Below, in pieces: positions 1 to 11,441 of a stretch of DNA of 64,000 nt; the first letter of the stretch is position 1; every line of letters starts with the position of its first letter. The notes beneath the pieces were generated by a model. That model ran no database searches. It had not been told where the DNA came from and was given only the letters and a program-made list of their open reading frames with translations. The DNA is from Taudactylus pleione (Eukaryota; Chordata; Amphibia; Anura; Myobatrachidae). A program made the translations under genes and the position numbers. Location of the stretch: the NCBI GenBank assembly GCA_031769625.1, contig JAUIMM010000738.1:1059501-1123500 (forward strand), read 5' to 3'.

Positions 1-294
1 TGAAGCCGGCCCCACTGACATCACTAGTGATGTCAGTGGGAGTGATTTTGGCTCTGATAGAGCCAAAATCACTCCAGGGCTTGCGGCAGCGAGACCCTAC
101 CGCAGGGTCTCCGTCGCAAGCCCGATGGTCGCGATGGTCTTGACCATCGCGACCATCATCATGGACGCTCGCTATAGCTGTGGGTGGTAACCCACAGCTA
201 TGCGAGCGTCCATAAGGCCGCTCCATTTTCATGTAGGAGGGCCCTGATTCAGAGCGAGCGCTCTGGTCAGAGCGTCCGGCTCTGAATCAGGCCC
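1..294 (+). mobile_element. Hairpin-chain Harbinger-like MITE, left part outside window
   Basis: This is the right part of a family seen complete at 383-881. It consists of consecutive perfect or near-perfect hairpins: CCACTGACATCAC around 14-41, GATTTTGGCTCT around 44-72, a GACCATCGCGACC hairpin around 124-160 and AGCTGTGGGT around 165-210. The last segment, about 244-294, folds on itself and ends CTGAATCAGGCCC. The next three bases, AGA, would be the target duplication if the left flank were visible. No coding capacity is seen. Assignment to Harbinger is inferred from the termini and the 3-bp duplications of complete copies. Confidence 0.75.
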
Positions 295-366
295 AGAGTT
301 TCCACGATGACATGAGGTGATAGCCTGACTCAGTTAATCAAATCTGTTCTACCCCCAAAGAGGCTT

Positions 367-1159
367 ATGGTGCATACACACGGGGCCTGATTCAGACCCG
401 CTCGTGAGCACTGAGCGCTCACAAGCGGGTCGATGGTGCCCTAGTGCGCATGCGCACGACGCCGTCGCTATGGATCTCGCACCAAAGGGGGCGTGCTGTC
501 GATGGTGAGTGACAGCACGCCCCATTTGGTGGGCGTGCCGGGGGCATTGCTGCCCAGACGGAGGCGTTCCCATGGGAAGGCCTACCGTCTGGGGCCGGCC
601 CCACTGACATCACTAGTGATGTCAGTGGAGTGCTTTTGGCTCTGATAGAGCCAAAAGCACTCCTGGGCTTGCGGCAGCGAGACCCTACCGCGGGGTCTCG
701 CCGCAAGTATGATGGTCGCGATGGTCTTGACCATCACGACCATCTTTTTGGCCGCTCGCATAAGCTGTGGGTGGTCACCCACAGCTATGCGAGCGGCCAG
801 GAGGCCGCTCCAATTTTAGGTAGGAGGGCCCTGATTCAGAGCGAGCACTCTTATCAGAGCGTCCGGCGCTGAATCAGGCCCACGGTCAGATATGTCAGAT
901 GAACGATTGAATGATTTGCATACGATTCAACGATTTGCAAACGATTGAAAGATTTCAGCCTGTATTAAAATGAATGAAATCGACCAAATCTGACTGCAAA
1001 CACATTAGATGTCAGATATCGTTATCTGACAAATGGGAACGCACATCGTTCATTGTTGCCCACATGTCAGATATTTCTTTCAAATATGAACGATTGAACG
1101 ATTTTTAAAATCGTTATCGTTCAGATCTGAAGAAAAATCTGACCGTGTGTATGCACCAT
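367..1159. mobile_element. MITE with 22-bp perfect TIR, interrupted by another MITE
   Basis: The outer ends TGGTGCATACACACGGTCAG (from 368) and its complement ending at 1158 match over 22 bp. The interior is AT-rich and repeats ATCGTTCA/TGAACGAT motifs. The left flank is TTA and the right flank TTT, an eroded TWA-type duplication; the related copy at 12201 has a clean TAA. The 383-881 element splits this one after its first 15 bases, so it is older than that element. A short non-autonomous PIF/Harbinger-type element is the best fit. Confidence 0.75.
383..881 (+). mobile_element. Hairpin-chain Harbinger-like MITE, complete copy
   Basis: The element is 499 bp, begins GGGCCTGATTCAG, ends CTGAATCAGGCCC, and is flanked on both sides by ACG (380-382, 882-884). 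Inside lies a near-continuous series of hairpins, including CAGCACGCCCC around 500, ACTGACATCACTAGTGATGT near 602-627, TTTTGGCTCTGATAGAGCCA near 635-656, GATGGTCGCGATGG near 712-742 and GCTGTGGGTGGTCACCCACA near 766-786. It has no transposase of its own. It sits inside the MITE at 367-1159. Confidence 0.85.
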
Positions 1160-2170
1160 TTGGGTGTATTTGCTCAGTATATGCACTTTCTGCGGACATG
1201 CCTGAGCCACCAAGCTGCTTCTTTTCCTATTCAATTGCAATTTGAGGATCACATCTATATCATAATTGTGTAAGGTATGTCCCATCTCAATGCATGCACA
1301 GTGGAAGCCTGGGCGCATGTCCCGCTGCGAGATGGGACAGACCTAGAAGAGGAGAACATATATATAAGGCATAACAGGTGGCATGTTTAAAGTTGGCACA
1401 GTAACTGTCTACATGATGGTGGCATACTCCTCCATACCAGGGACGTAATTAGACCTAGGGGGAACCCATAGCAAAATTTCCACAAATCCCTCCTGCCGTG
1501 GACTACAAAAGTGCGGAGCGGGTGCTCACCTCCTGAGCCATGTGGGCGGCTTCTTTTTTTTGCAGTGTGCTGCTGCAGGCACATTTGCTGCCCCAGCGGG
1601 TCGGCTCCGTCTGCCCAGTCCCCACTTATAATGGGAGGAATAGTGGCCGTGCTGAGCCTGCGTAGTAAAAAAAAAAAAAAAGAAAAAATATTTGGGCACA
1701 TCAGGCAGCAAGGCCACAACTCTTCCCAGCAACAGTGGGAACTGGAGAGAAGGTGTCACAAGCCGCACTCGAGACCCCAGAACCAGACCCTGGCACTTGT
1801 TAGGACGCTACATTATGGCTCAGTGGGTTCCTGGTGATCAGCTGCTGTGGCTTCCCTCCTGCCTGCCTCGATGCGGGGGCTCACCTCTCCGGCTCCCCGC
1901 CGGCTTCTGCATCCTGTCTGCTGTCTCAGGTCTGGCATCTCAAACGTATCCTGCTGCGGTGCTCTGTTCCATGGGCATACCCATCTTGGTTTTGCCCATG
2001 TCTCCTCCAATAGAGTAACTCATACACAGTTCTCGGCCAATCAGCATTCTGTGGCCTCTTTAAAAGGATTCCTGCAGCAGTAACGGATTGTCAGTGCTAC
2101 AAGTCCTTTTGTTTGTCTAAAGAGCGCCTCCTCACTGTGCTTTCAGAGTATTTTCTATCTTCCAGTGAAT
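1160..2170. other. No gene recognised; degraded repeat DNA
   Basis: No convincing gene. A dispersed motif AGGGACGTAATTAGA at 1439 recurs in related form at 34881 (GGGACGTAACTAGA), so part of this is an old repeat. An A-tract lies at 1666-1686. A CCAAT at 2007-2011 and a TTTAAAAGG at 2058-2066 look like a promoter pair and could belong to an old LTR, but no LTR ends were found. Confidence 0.4.
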
Positions 2171-2630
2171 ACTTCTCCATACTGCTTCCCAGCCACACCA
2201 AGTAGCTCCCATGCTACCACCATTCTCCATACGGCTTCCAAGCCGAACCAAGTAGCTCCCGTGCTACCAGCATTCTCCATATGGCTTCCCAGCCGCACCA
2301 AGTAGCCCCCATGCTACCACCATTCTCCATATGGCTTCCCAGCCACACCAAGTAGCTCCCGTGCTACCACCATTCTCCATACGGCTTCCCAGCCGCACCA
2401 AGTAGCTCCCGTGCTACCAGCATTCTCCATATGGCTTCCCAGCCGCACCAAGTAGCTCCCTTGCTACCACCATTCCCCATACAGGTTCCCAGCCACATCA
2501 AGTAGCTCCCGTGCTACCACCATTCTCCATTCAGCTTCTTAGCTGCACCAAGCAGCCCGTGCTGTCATCAGTCTCCATTCGGCTTCATAGCTGCGTTAGC
2601 AGCTCCTGAACTATCATCTACTATCAGCTG
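2171..2630 (+). repeat. Minisatellite, 50-bp unit, about 8-9 copies
   Basis: Units of exactly 50 bp, each starting CATTCTCCAT at 2221, 2271, 2321 and so on, contain CGGCTTCCCAGCCGCACCAA and GTAGCTCCCGTGCTACCA. GCTTCCCAGC and GTAGCTCCCGTGCTAC are each partly self-complementary. The array decays after about 2570, with two or three poor copies to about 2630. Frames through it carry stops, so it is not coding. Confidence 0.9.
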
Positions 2631-3321
2631 CCCTTCTTCACTCATTCATAGGTCCATTCTGATATTATTTCTTTCATGCGTAGGAACTTCATTAAACCCA
2701 GTCTCCTCCAAAGAACATCTGAGTTTAACAAGTCAGGTTCAAGACCCAGCCCGGGAACACTTCCATGTGACAGAAGGAGCCAGCCCATAGGGACAGCACA
2801 TATGCATACAGCAGCACACTGCAACTGTTTGGCTGGTTGGAACATTATTATTCTGGTGTATAGCCAGCTGTAGTTGAATAGTGCTCATAGTCCCCCTCTT
2901 TACACTTAATTTTAAGTTTACTGTGGACCACATGCATTCCAGAATGCAGTTCACATAGCATTTGGGACGCAAAATTGGCATGTGATGTTGGTGGTCAGAG
3001 AATGCTACATTACTGTTGAGGGGCCGGACCAGAGAAGGAAACGAGTTCTGCATTTGTCCAGAACTATTTCCTTTTTTGAGTGACGGCGGGGAAGCAAGAA
3101 ACAGTTGCATTAGATGTGTCAGACAAAGCCTAGCAGGCTGCCACTGCATACCAAGCAACCATGCCAGTTAAATGGTTATAAACAGCAAAAAATTGTGTGT
3201 GTGTGTTTGTACCAAGATTATGGTAATTATGAAAAAAATAAAGCTTTGATCGCCATAGCATGTGATAAGTAATTTACCCTCACCCCAATTATTAAAGGAT
3301 AAAGCTTTGCAGGACGATCTG
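2631..3321. other. No recognisable gene
   Basis: The longest frame (minus strand, 3158-2739) has no recognisable domain and low-complexity composition. It overlaps a short GT run (3196-3210). I see nothing supportable here except generic AT-rich intergenic or old repeat DNA. Confidence 0.4.
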
Positions 3322-3849
3322 CACTATGTATACAAAAGTTATTGGACGCTGACAGCAAATAGATCAACAAGATTTTATTGACGTCAGTACTTAGTAGGTC
3401 CACCACGTGCTGTGATTACTGCAGACACTCTTCTTTGCAAACTGTCCACAAGTTCCTGGACAACAGCAGGTGGTATGTTTTGCCATTCCGCTTTAAGTAC
3501 CGTGACCAACTGTGACACTGAAGAAGGTCGAGTCAACCTAGAACGCACCCGCCACTCCAATTCGATCCAGAGGTTCTCAGTGGGGTTAAGATCTGGACTC
3601 TGAGCTGGTCAGTCCATCTGGGTTACCAAATTTTCTGTATACCAGTCCAGCGTCACTCTGGAAACATGACAGGTCGTCCTGATAAAAATATTTGTTGTTT
3701 CCGTAAAACTGAAGTGCAAGGGCCTCCCTAAGAAGTGTTCTTGTCAAAACCGCCACATTAGTGGCCATTTGGAACTCGTGTGCAATGCTATGCATGGTAT
3801 GCTTTTCGTTTGTGCATGGGTGTCCAATCACTTTTGACTACATAGTGTA
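3322..3849. mobile_element. Tc1/mariner-type TIR element, non-autonomous
   Basis: The left end CACTATGTATACAAAAGTTA (3323) and right end ACTTTTGACTACATAGTG (to about 3848) are imperfect inverted repeats, each followed inward by TTGGAC or its complement. Both ends have TA close by, as expected of Tc1/mariner insertion. Frames across the interior are broken and no DDE transposase could be recognised. Confidence 0.55.
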
Positions 3850-4033
3850 CAAGGCAAGAATGCCTTTATTATTACTAGGGGTGAGCGGGTTCGGATTTCT
3901 GAAATCCGAACCCCCCCGAGCCCCCCCGATCTGAGGCAGATCCGAGTCAGGCTCGACTTTTCCCGCCTGACTCGGATCTGAAATCGAGGCAAAACATCAT
4001 CATCCCGCCTTCCGAGTCTCGCGGGTTTTGGAT

Positions 4034-4042
4034 CCTATATAA
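4034..4042 (+). promoter_or_regulatory. Putative TATA box of hAT transposase transcript
   Basis: TATATAAGG lies about 160 bp inside the left end and is conserved at the equivalent place in the copies at 19440 and 28373 (there on the minus strand). The sequence GGATCCTATATAAGGTACCC is shared by all three. Promoter function is inferred from position and conservation. Confidence 0.5.
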
Positions 4043-4435
4043 GGTACCCGCGTCGGCGCCATTTTCTCACTCGGCTGTGGACAGTGAAGAGGGAGGGTGG
4101 GAGTTAGGGCTGGCTGGGCTGTGTAGTGTAGTGTAGTGTAGTGCAGAGTAGTGTTGTGCTGTGCTGTGCTGCGCTGTGCTGCTGTTGTCCGCTACTTCAA
4201 AGTCCATAGGGGCTGGCTGTGTTGTGCTATGCTGCTGTTGTTAATAGGGGCTGTGTCCACTACTTCAAAGTCCATAGGGGCTGGCTGGACTGTGTTGTGC
4301 AGTCAGTTCTCCATAGGGGCTGTGTCCACTCCAAAGTCCTGTGCAGTGTCCCAGTCCTAAAGGGGTGCTGTAGTGTTGTCCAGGGGGTGCTCTGTCCATC
4401 AGGGGTGCTCCCCCCAAGTGCTAAAAAAATAATAT

Positions 4436-4960
4436 TTTTTGTGTGTTTGTGAATTGTGTGCGCAGTAGCCGCACGTGCATCAACAAAGTAGTGCCAAGCA
4501 TGCGCCTGTGTCATAACTAAAGGGCCGGCTGGCTTGACCGTTAAAGGGTGCTGTAACCCCCAAAGTACACTCCAGTCCAAACCAAAAAAATATATATTTT
4601 CTGTGTTTGTGAATTGTGTGCGCAGTAGCCGCACGTGCATCAACAAAGTAGTGCCAAGCGTGCGCCTGTGTCATAAGTAAAGGGCCGGCTGGCTTGACCG
4701 TTAAAGGGTGCTGTAACCCCAAAAGTGCACTCCAGTCCAAACCAAAAAAAAAATAATTTTCTGTGTTTGTGAATTGTGTGCGCAGTAGCCGCACGTGCAT
4801 CAACAAAGGAGCAGCGCCAAGCGTGCGCCTGTGTCCCAAAAGTAAAGAGCCGGCTGGCTCATTTCTTAAAGGCTGGTGTAACCCACAAAGTGCACTACTC
4901 TCCAGCAAAAATAAAAAAATATTTTCTGTGTTTAGCCGCACGTATATATCAAATCGATAT
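4436..4960 (+). repeat. hAT internal tandem repeat A, 160-bp unit, 3 copies plus a variant tail
   Basis: The anchor GCAGTAGCCGCACGTGCATC recurs about 160 bp apart at roughly 4462, 4622 and 4782, followed by a partial unit near 4931. Each unit ends in an A-tract and a TTTTCTGTG motif. The block lies just upstream of the transposase start. It is the unexpanded state of arrays holding about 7 units at 19.98-21.04 kb and 12 at 31.74-33.55 kb. Confidence 0.9.
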
Positions 4961-4967
4961 AACATAA

Positions 4968-7900
4968 ATGGAGGACCAAACTTTCTCCGATAAAAATAAA
5001 ATAGAGAAAGATCAAGAACCACTTCCTCCTAGTGCTGAAGCTGCTGCCACTAGTCATGACATAGACGATAACATGCCATAAACGTCGTCTGCCAAGGCCG
5101 ATGCCCAATGTCATAATAGAGGGCACATACAATCCCAAATGACAAAGTTCAGGAAAATGACCTTGAAAAAAACATTTAAATCAGCTGAAGAGAAACGTAA
5201 ACTTGCCAATATGCCATTTACGACACGGAGTGGCAAGGAACGGCTAAGGTCAATCCCTAGTATGTTCATGACTAGTGGTTCAGCTTCACATGACGATGGA
5301 AGCCCTCCTCCCACTAAAAAAATCAAAAGAGTTAAGCTGGCAAAAGCACAGCGAAGAACTGTGCTTTCTAAGAAGATATCACAAATCCCCAAGGAGAGTC
5401 CAAGTGTGGTGGTGGTTGCGATGCCTGACCTTCCCAGCACTGGACGGGAAGAGGTGGCTCTTTCCACGATTTGCACGCCCCCTGCAAGTGCTGAAAGGAG
5501 CACCCACAGTCCACTTGCTGATATGCAAATTGAAGATGTCACTGTTGAAGTACAACAGGATGAGGATACTGGTGTAGCTGGCGCTGAGGAGGAAGTTGGC
5601 GAGGAGGATTCTGATGGTGATGTGGTTTGTTTAAATCAGGCTCCGGGGGAGACAGTTGTTGTCCGTGGGATGAAAAAGCCCATCACGGTCATGCCTGGGC
5701 AGAAGACCAAACATTCCACCTCTTTGGTCTGGCAATATTTCTATCCAAATCCGGACAACACAACTGTCTTGCCATATGTTCCTTATGTAAAGGTGGAATA
5801 AGTAGGGGTAGGGACGTTAACCACCTAGGAACATCCTCCCTTATACAGCACCTGCAGCGCGTTCATAATAAGTTACTGTCAAGTTCAGAAACTTTGGCTA
5901 AGACCGTAAGCAGTCCAGGGACACCTAAATCCCATTGTTCTGTTGTATCCAAGCGCCTGCAAACCACACCGTCAACTCCCTCCTCGTCAATTTCCTCCTT
6001 AGTCAGGATCGGAAGTAGTCCTGCAGGCCATGTCACTGGCATGACTGACTCTCCTATCCGGGATTCCTCCGGAGGATCCTGCATTGCTATGCTTCCTGCT
6101 GCCGCTGCTGCTGTTGCTGCTGCTGGGAGTCGTTCATCATCCCAGAGAGGAAGTAGGAACACCACTACTTTTACTAAACAATTGACCCTCCAACAGTCCT
6201 TAGCGAGGAGGATGAAGTACGACAGCAGTCATCCTGAAGCAAAACGTATAACTGAGGCCTTGACTGCTATGTTGGTGTTAGACGTGCGTCCGGTATCCGC
6301 CATTAGTGCAGTGGGATTTAGACAATTGATGGAGGTAGTGTGTCCCCAGTTCCAAATCCCGTCTAGATTCCACTTCACTAGGCAGGCGATACCGAGACTG
6401 TACAGAAACGTCAGAAAAAGTGTCCTCAGTGTCCTGAAAAATGCCGTTGTACCCAATGTCCACTTAACCACGGACATGTGGACAAGTGGAACAGGGCAGA
6501 CTAAGGACTATATGACTGTGACAGCCCACTGGGTAGATGTATCACCTTACGCAGCAACAGCAGCAGCGTCACCAGTAGCAGCATCTCAGAAACGCCAGCT
6601 CGTTCCAAGGCAGGCTACGCTGTGTATCACCGGTTTCAGTAAGAGGCACACCGCCGACAACCTCTTAGAGAAACTGAGGGAAATCATCGCCCAGTGGCTT
6701 TCCCCACTTAGACTCTCCAGGGGATTTGTGATATCTGACAACGCCACCAATATTGTGCGGGCATTACATCTGGGCAAATTCCAGCACGTCCCATGTTTTG
6801 CTCACACAATAAACTTGGTGGTGCAGAATTTTCTGAAAAGCAACAGGGGCGTGCAGGAGACGCTTTGGGTGGCCCGAAAAATTTCTGGCCACTTTCGCCA
6901 TTCAGCGACTGCGTGCCGAAGACTGGAGCGCCAGCAAACACTCTTGAACCTGCCCCGCCATCACCTGAAGCAAGAGGTTGTGATGCGGTGGAACTCAACC
7001 CTCTATTTGCTTCAGAGGATGGAGGAGCAGCAAAAGGCCATTCAAGCCTATACATCCACCTATGACATAGGCAAAGGAGGGGGTATGCACCTGACTCAAG
7101 CGCAGTGGAGAATGATTTCCGTGTTGTGCAAGGTTCTCCAGCCCTTCGAACTTGCCACACGTGAAGTCAGTTCAGACACTGCCAGCTTGAGTCAGGTCAT
7201 TCCCCTCATCAGGCTTTTGCAGAAGCAGCTGAAGAAAGTGAAGGAGGAGCTAAGACGGAGTGATTCCGCTTGGCATGTGGGACTTGTGGATGAAGCCCTT
7301 CATTCGCTTTGCCAGGATTCCAGGGTGGTCAATCTGTTGAAATCAGACCACTACATTTTGGCCACCATGCTCGATCCTAGGTTTAAAGCTTATGTGGTGT
7401 CTCTCTTTCCGGCCAACACAAGCCTGCAGAGGTGTAAAGACCTGCTGGTGAACACACTGTCAGCTGAAGCGGAACGTGACACGTCAACAGCTCCTTCTTC
7501 ATTTTCTCCCGCAACTGGGGCTGCCAGGAAAAAACTTAGGTATCCTAAGCAACCCGCTGGCGGTGATGCAGGGCAGGCAGGACCAAGTTTGGACATCTGG
7601 TACGGACTGAAGGACCTGGCAACAATTTCTGACATGTCTACTGTCACTGCATATGATACTGTCACCATTGACAGAATGGTGGAGGATTACATCGGTGACA
7701 GCATCCAAGTAGGCATGTCAGACAGTCCATACCTGTACTGGCAGGAAAAAGAGGCAATTTGGAGGCCCCTGTACAAACTGGCTCTATTTTACCTGAGTTG
7801 CCCCCCCCTCCAGTGTGTACTCCGAAAGAGTGTTTAGTGCAGCCGGGAACCTTGTCAGCGAAAGGCGTAGGAGGTTGCTTCCACAGAATGTGGAGAAGAT

Positions 7901-8084
7901 GATGTTCATCAAAATTAATTATCAGCTCTTCCAGGGAGACCAGCCTCCAGAACGTACAGAGGGACCTGTGGTGGTGGATTCAAGTGGGGACGAGTTAATA
8001 CTTTGTGAGGATGAGGATGTACACACTGAAGAGTGTGAGGAATCGGTGGATGAGGAGGATGAGGATGACATCTTGCCTCCGTAG
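4968..8084 (+). pseudogene. hAT transposase with BED zinc finger (ZBED4/6-like), inactivated
   Basis: This would be a DDE-type transposase of about 1,000 residues. The start at 4968 (MEDQTFSDKNK) is chosen because both derivative copies keep it intact. Acidic and basic N-terminal stretches are followed by a BED finger at about 5720-5880 (W-Y aromatic core, CSLC, then HLGTSSLIQHLQRVH), an RNase H-like core with LTTDMWTSG (about 6470) and VISDNATNIV (about 6730), the MRWNSTL motif (about 6984), and a C-terminal hAT dimerisation region ending SERVFSAAGNLVSERRRRL (about 7815-7890). Breaks are a stop at 5079-5081, a frame change inside the BED finger between about 5740 and 5800, and an 8-C run at 7801-7808 where both derivatives have 7 C. 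An acidic tail ends at 8084. Confidence 0.9.
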
Positions 8085-8140
8085 AGCCAGTTTGTGCAGG
8101 GACAGATTAATTGCCAGCTTGTTTTGTGGGGGCCCAAACG

Positions 8141-8196
8141 AACCAATCATTTCAGCCACAGTTGTGTGGCAGACCCTGGCGCTGAAATGATTGGTT
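8141..8196 (+). other. Conserved hairpin in hAT 3' region
   Basis: AACCAATCATTTCAGC (8141-8156) is perfectly complementary to GCTGAAATGATTGGTT (8181-8196), with a 24-base loop. It lies just after the transposase stop and is conserved at about 23.9 kb and 28.9 kb. The older hAT at 9843 has a diverged version near 13.42-13.48 kb. A 3' UTR structure or processing signal is possible; its function is unknown. Confidence 0.6.
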
Positions 8197-8727
8197 TGTT
8201 AAAGTGTGCATGTCCTGTTTATACAACATAAGGGTGGGTGGGAGGGCCCAAGGACAATTCCATCTTGCACCTCTTTTTTTTCTTTGCATTATGTACAGTT
8301 TGGGGCCTAGTTTTTCAAACTGCCATCCTGTCTGCCACTGCAGTATCACGCCTAGATGGGTCACGTGTTTGTGCCGCCCACTCGTGTCGCTTAGCATAGT
8401 CATCCAGCTACCTCGGTGCAACCTTTTGGACATAAAAACACTATTGTGAGGTGTGAGGTGTTCAGAATAGACTGGAAATGAGTGGAAATTAAGGTTATTG
8501 AGGTTAATAATAGCATAGGAGCAGAAAAACCTACAAATTCTGTGATTTTAGCTGTTTTTATGTTTTTTTTCAAAAAAATACAGATCCAAAACACAAAACC
8601 CAGAACCCAAAACACGGAAGGGTGGTTTTGGCAAAACCAATCCAGATCCAAAACACGAAGAAAGATCCAGATCCAAAACCAAAACACAAAACACGAAAAG
8701 TGGCCGGTGCACACCCCTAATTATTAC

Positions 8728-9834
8728 TGATAAATAGATTCACAAATTATATCTAATTCTAATCCATTTTAATTTTCCTGCCAGTTAAATTTTAGACAAT
8801 AGCCGTCATCTTTTATTAGTTAGTAATCACACATGATGTTGATGTCAGACACTGCTTAACTGGAAACTGTGCAGTAATCCTTCCTCAGTTAGGTGGCAAT
8901 AAAGAGCTTTATAGTCATCTGTGTATGCATAGTACGTGCTGTTTATGTTGTGCCTCATGGTAAGGTCATGGGAAATAAAGCAAACATCCAATCCATTAGT
9001 AAGCATAATGTAATGAAATATGCACTGGCTATACTGTGCTGAAAGCAAGTTTTCAACACTACTTCCTAATGTAAACTAAGAATATACTTAATTTCAGACC
9101 TGTTATTTAACTTCTGTAAGCAGAATACAATACTGTATGCCACATTTATATGTATAGCTAAAATGTTATGAGGACTATATTATAAATAATGGGTGCCAAA
9201 GCCCTGAAAAGTACTATTTATTTTTGCGCTATAAAGCAGCGATTTGTAATGCTTTTTTCCGGGCTATTTATTAAGAGACACACACCTTCCTGGCACAGAG
9301 AAAATATCACTTTACTATTGGATACAAATCTGGCTGGCCTAATGCACATGCAGTGCAAGTGCAAGGCTACACTGATGGGGAAGGAACCGAATTTCCCTCT
9401 CCAGTGTAAACCTTTGCAAAAACAACCCATGGGCTACAATGTCTGGTGTTAGATATCGGGGGCCCCAGAAAATGTTGCCTTTCACATAATGATAGATGTA
9501 GAAGATATAAGTTCATACTTGCCTACTCTCCCGAAAGTCGCAGGAGGTTGACGATTTTTTGGGTAGCCACCCACACCCCCCAAAAGAGTAGGCAGATCTC
9601 CCACATCCCGTCCACTTCCTAGTGAAGTGGGCAGGATGGGAGGACTTAACAGGGAATTTGCAGGTCCTTAGGGAGGGGACAGGGCTAAATTACATGAATC
9701 GAGTCATGATGCCTACAGTGTGGCCCCGCCCCATGAAGCTGACAGCAGCATTTCGTCTCCGGGCTGCTCACGCTGAGGATGATAGGAAAGTCGGTAAGTA
9801 TGCATAAGTTCCCATTGAAGAAAATGGAGACTGC
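8728..9834. other. No gene; short repeat fragments
   Basis: No coding region is supportable. The stretch 9515-9625 (ACTTGCCTACTCTCCCGAAA onward) resembles in layout the sequence at about 18035-18140, which carries repeated GGGAGA/TCTCCC motifs in the other orientation, so it is probably a dispersed MITE fragment. The rest is AT-rich and featureless to me. Confidence 0.4.
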
Positions 9835-10059
9835 ATTAACAGTAGAGATGAGCGGGTACGGTTCCCTGAGAACCGAACCCACCCGATCTAAGAGGATCCG
9901 AGTCGGCTCAGGTTTTCCGCCTGACTCAGATCTGAAAACGAGGCAAAACGTCATCATCCCGCTGTCGGATTCTCGCGGGTTTTGGATTCTATAAAGGTCC
10001 TGCGATTTGCCGCTGTTTTTCATTCCGGCTGTGAAGAGGAAGGGAGCTGGGAGCTGTGC

Positions 10060-11215
10060 TGTGCTGTTGTTAATACTTGTTATAGTTAATTGCATGCTGA
10101 TGCTGTGCATAGGGGCTGGCTACTGTTGTCCATAAGGGCTGGCTGGCTGTTGTCGTGTCCATAGGGGCTGGCTGGCTGTCGTTGTTCTGTCCATAGGGGC
10201 TGGCTGTTGTCCTGTCCATAGGGGTTGGCTGGCTGTTGTCCTGTCCATAGGGGATGGCTGGCTGTAGTGCTGTGTTGTCCAGGGGGTGCTCTGTCCTTCA
10301 GGAATGCTCTTCACCCACCCCCAGTGTGAAAAAAAAATAATTAGTGTTGGCCACACTTGTCATCAGTGCAGGGGTGCTGTGCTGCTGCCTGTTAAGGGGC
10401 TGCTGCCTCTTTTCAGGGATCACCCCAGTGTTAAAAAAAAAAAATAAATAAACAATTTTTTGTGTGTCGTGTGTTAGCCACACCTATCATTGGCGTAGGT
10501 GCGCAGGGGTGCTGTGCTGCTGTCTGTCAAGGGCTGCTGGGCCAAAAATAAAAAATAAAATTTTTTGTGTGCATGTCAGCAACACCTGGCTGTCACTGTC
10601 ATCGGCGTAGCTGCGTAGGGGTGCTGTGCTGCTGTCTGTCAAGAGCTGCTGCCCAAAAAATAACCAATTTTTTTGTGTGCATGTCAGCCACACCTTGTGT
10701 GTGGTGTGTTAGCCACAGCTGTCATTGGCGTAGGTGCGCAGGGGTGCTGTGCTGATGTCTGTCAAGGGCTGCTGGGCCAAAAATAAAAAATAAATTTTTT
10801 TGTGTGTGTGTGTTAGCCACACCTGTCATCGACGTAGCTGCGCATGGGTGCTGTGCTGCTGTCTGTCAAGGGCTGCTGGGCCAAAAAGAAAAAAAAATAT
10901 TGCTTTTGTGTTCATGTTAGCTACACCTGGCTGTCACTGTCATCAGCGTAACTGCGCAGGGATGCTATGCTGCTGTCTGTCAAGGGATGCTGCCAAAAAA
11001 ATAAACAATTATTTGTGTGTGCGTGTCAGCCACACCTTGCTGTCACTGCCATCGGCGTAGCAGCGCAGCGGTGCTGAGCTCCTGTCTGTCGAGGGGCTGC
11101 TGGCCAAAATAATTTAAAAAATTGTGTGCGTGTTAGCCACACCTGTCATCGGCGTACTGTGCTCCTGTCTGTCAAGGGGCTGCTGCCCAAAATAATAAAA
11201 ATAAAACCAACAATT
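10060..11215 (+). repeat. Tandem repeats in the 5' region of the older hAT
   Basis: Two arrays are visible. About 10110-10290 holds roughly 30-bp units around CCATAGGGGCTGGCTGGCTG. About 10340-11215 holds about 8 units of 100-125 bp, each with AGCCACACCTGTCATCGGCG, then GGGGTGCTGTGCTGCTGTCT and an A/T-rich spacer. Position and style match repeat A of the younger hAT family, but the sequence differs. Confidence 0.8.
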
Positions 11216-11441
11216 TTTTTTGTGTGTGGTTGTGTGCGTAGTGAGTATGGAGGACAGTCACATGACCGGAGAGCAGGATCCACATACCAGTCTTGTAGCT
11301 GCCGGCAGCAGTCATGATGACGATGCAAGGCCGTCAACATCATCTATGAAGGCCGATGTACCAAGGCTTAAGTCAGGCCAAAAAGTTAGGCTAAAAAAAT
11401 CAACTTTTACCCTGTTAAAGCAAAAAAAAATTTAAAACTAA

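Larger units (their letters stand above)
3876..8719 (+). mobile_element. hAT transposon (BED-finger type), complete ends, copy 1
   Basis: The 4,844-bp element starts TAGGGGTGAGCGGGTTCGG and ends GGTGCACACCCCTA. It is flanked by the perfect 8-bp duplication ATTATTAC (3868-3875, 8720-8727), diagnostic of hAT insertion. Subterminal DNA is rich in GATCCGAGTC-type motifs on the left and repeated GATCCAAAAC motifs on the right (8583-8700), likely transposase-binding sites. The order is: left end, TATATAAGG box at 4034, GC-rich repeats, three 160-bp tandem units, transposase gene, 3' hairpin, right end. It is the closest thing here to an autonomous parent of the copies at 19440 and 28373. Confidence 0.95.

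Noticed and set aside
2739..3158. Minus-strand ORF of 139 codons
   Set aside because: No recognisable domain, biased composition and no supporting neighbour; may be chance.
5111..5542. Minus-strand ORF of 143 codons
   Set aside because: Shadow of the hAT transposase N-terminal region on the other strand.
7922..8146. Ser-rich minus-strand ORF
   Set aside because: Complement of the acidic GAGGATGAG codons at the transposase C-terminus.
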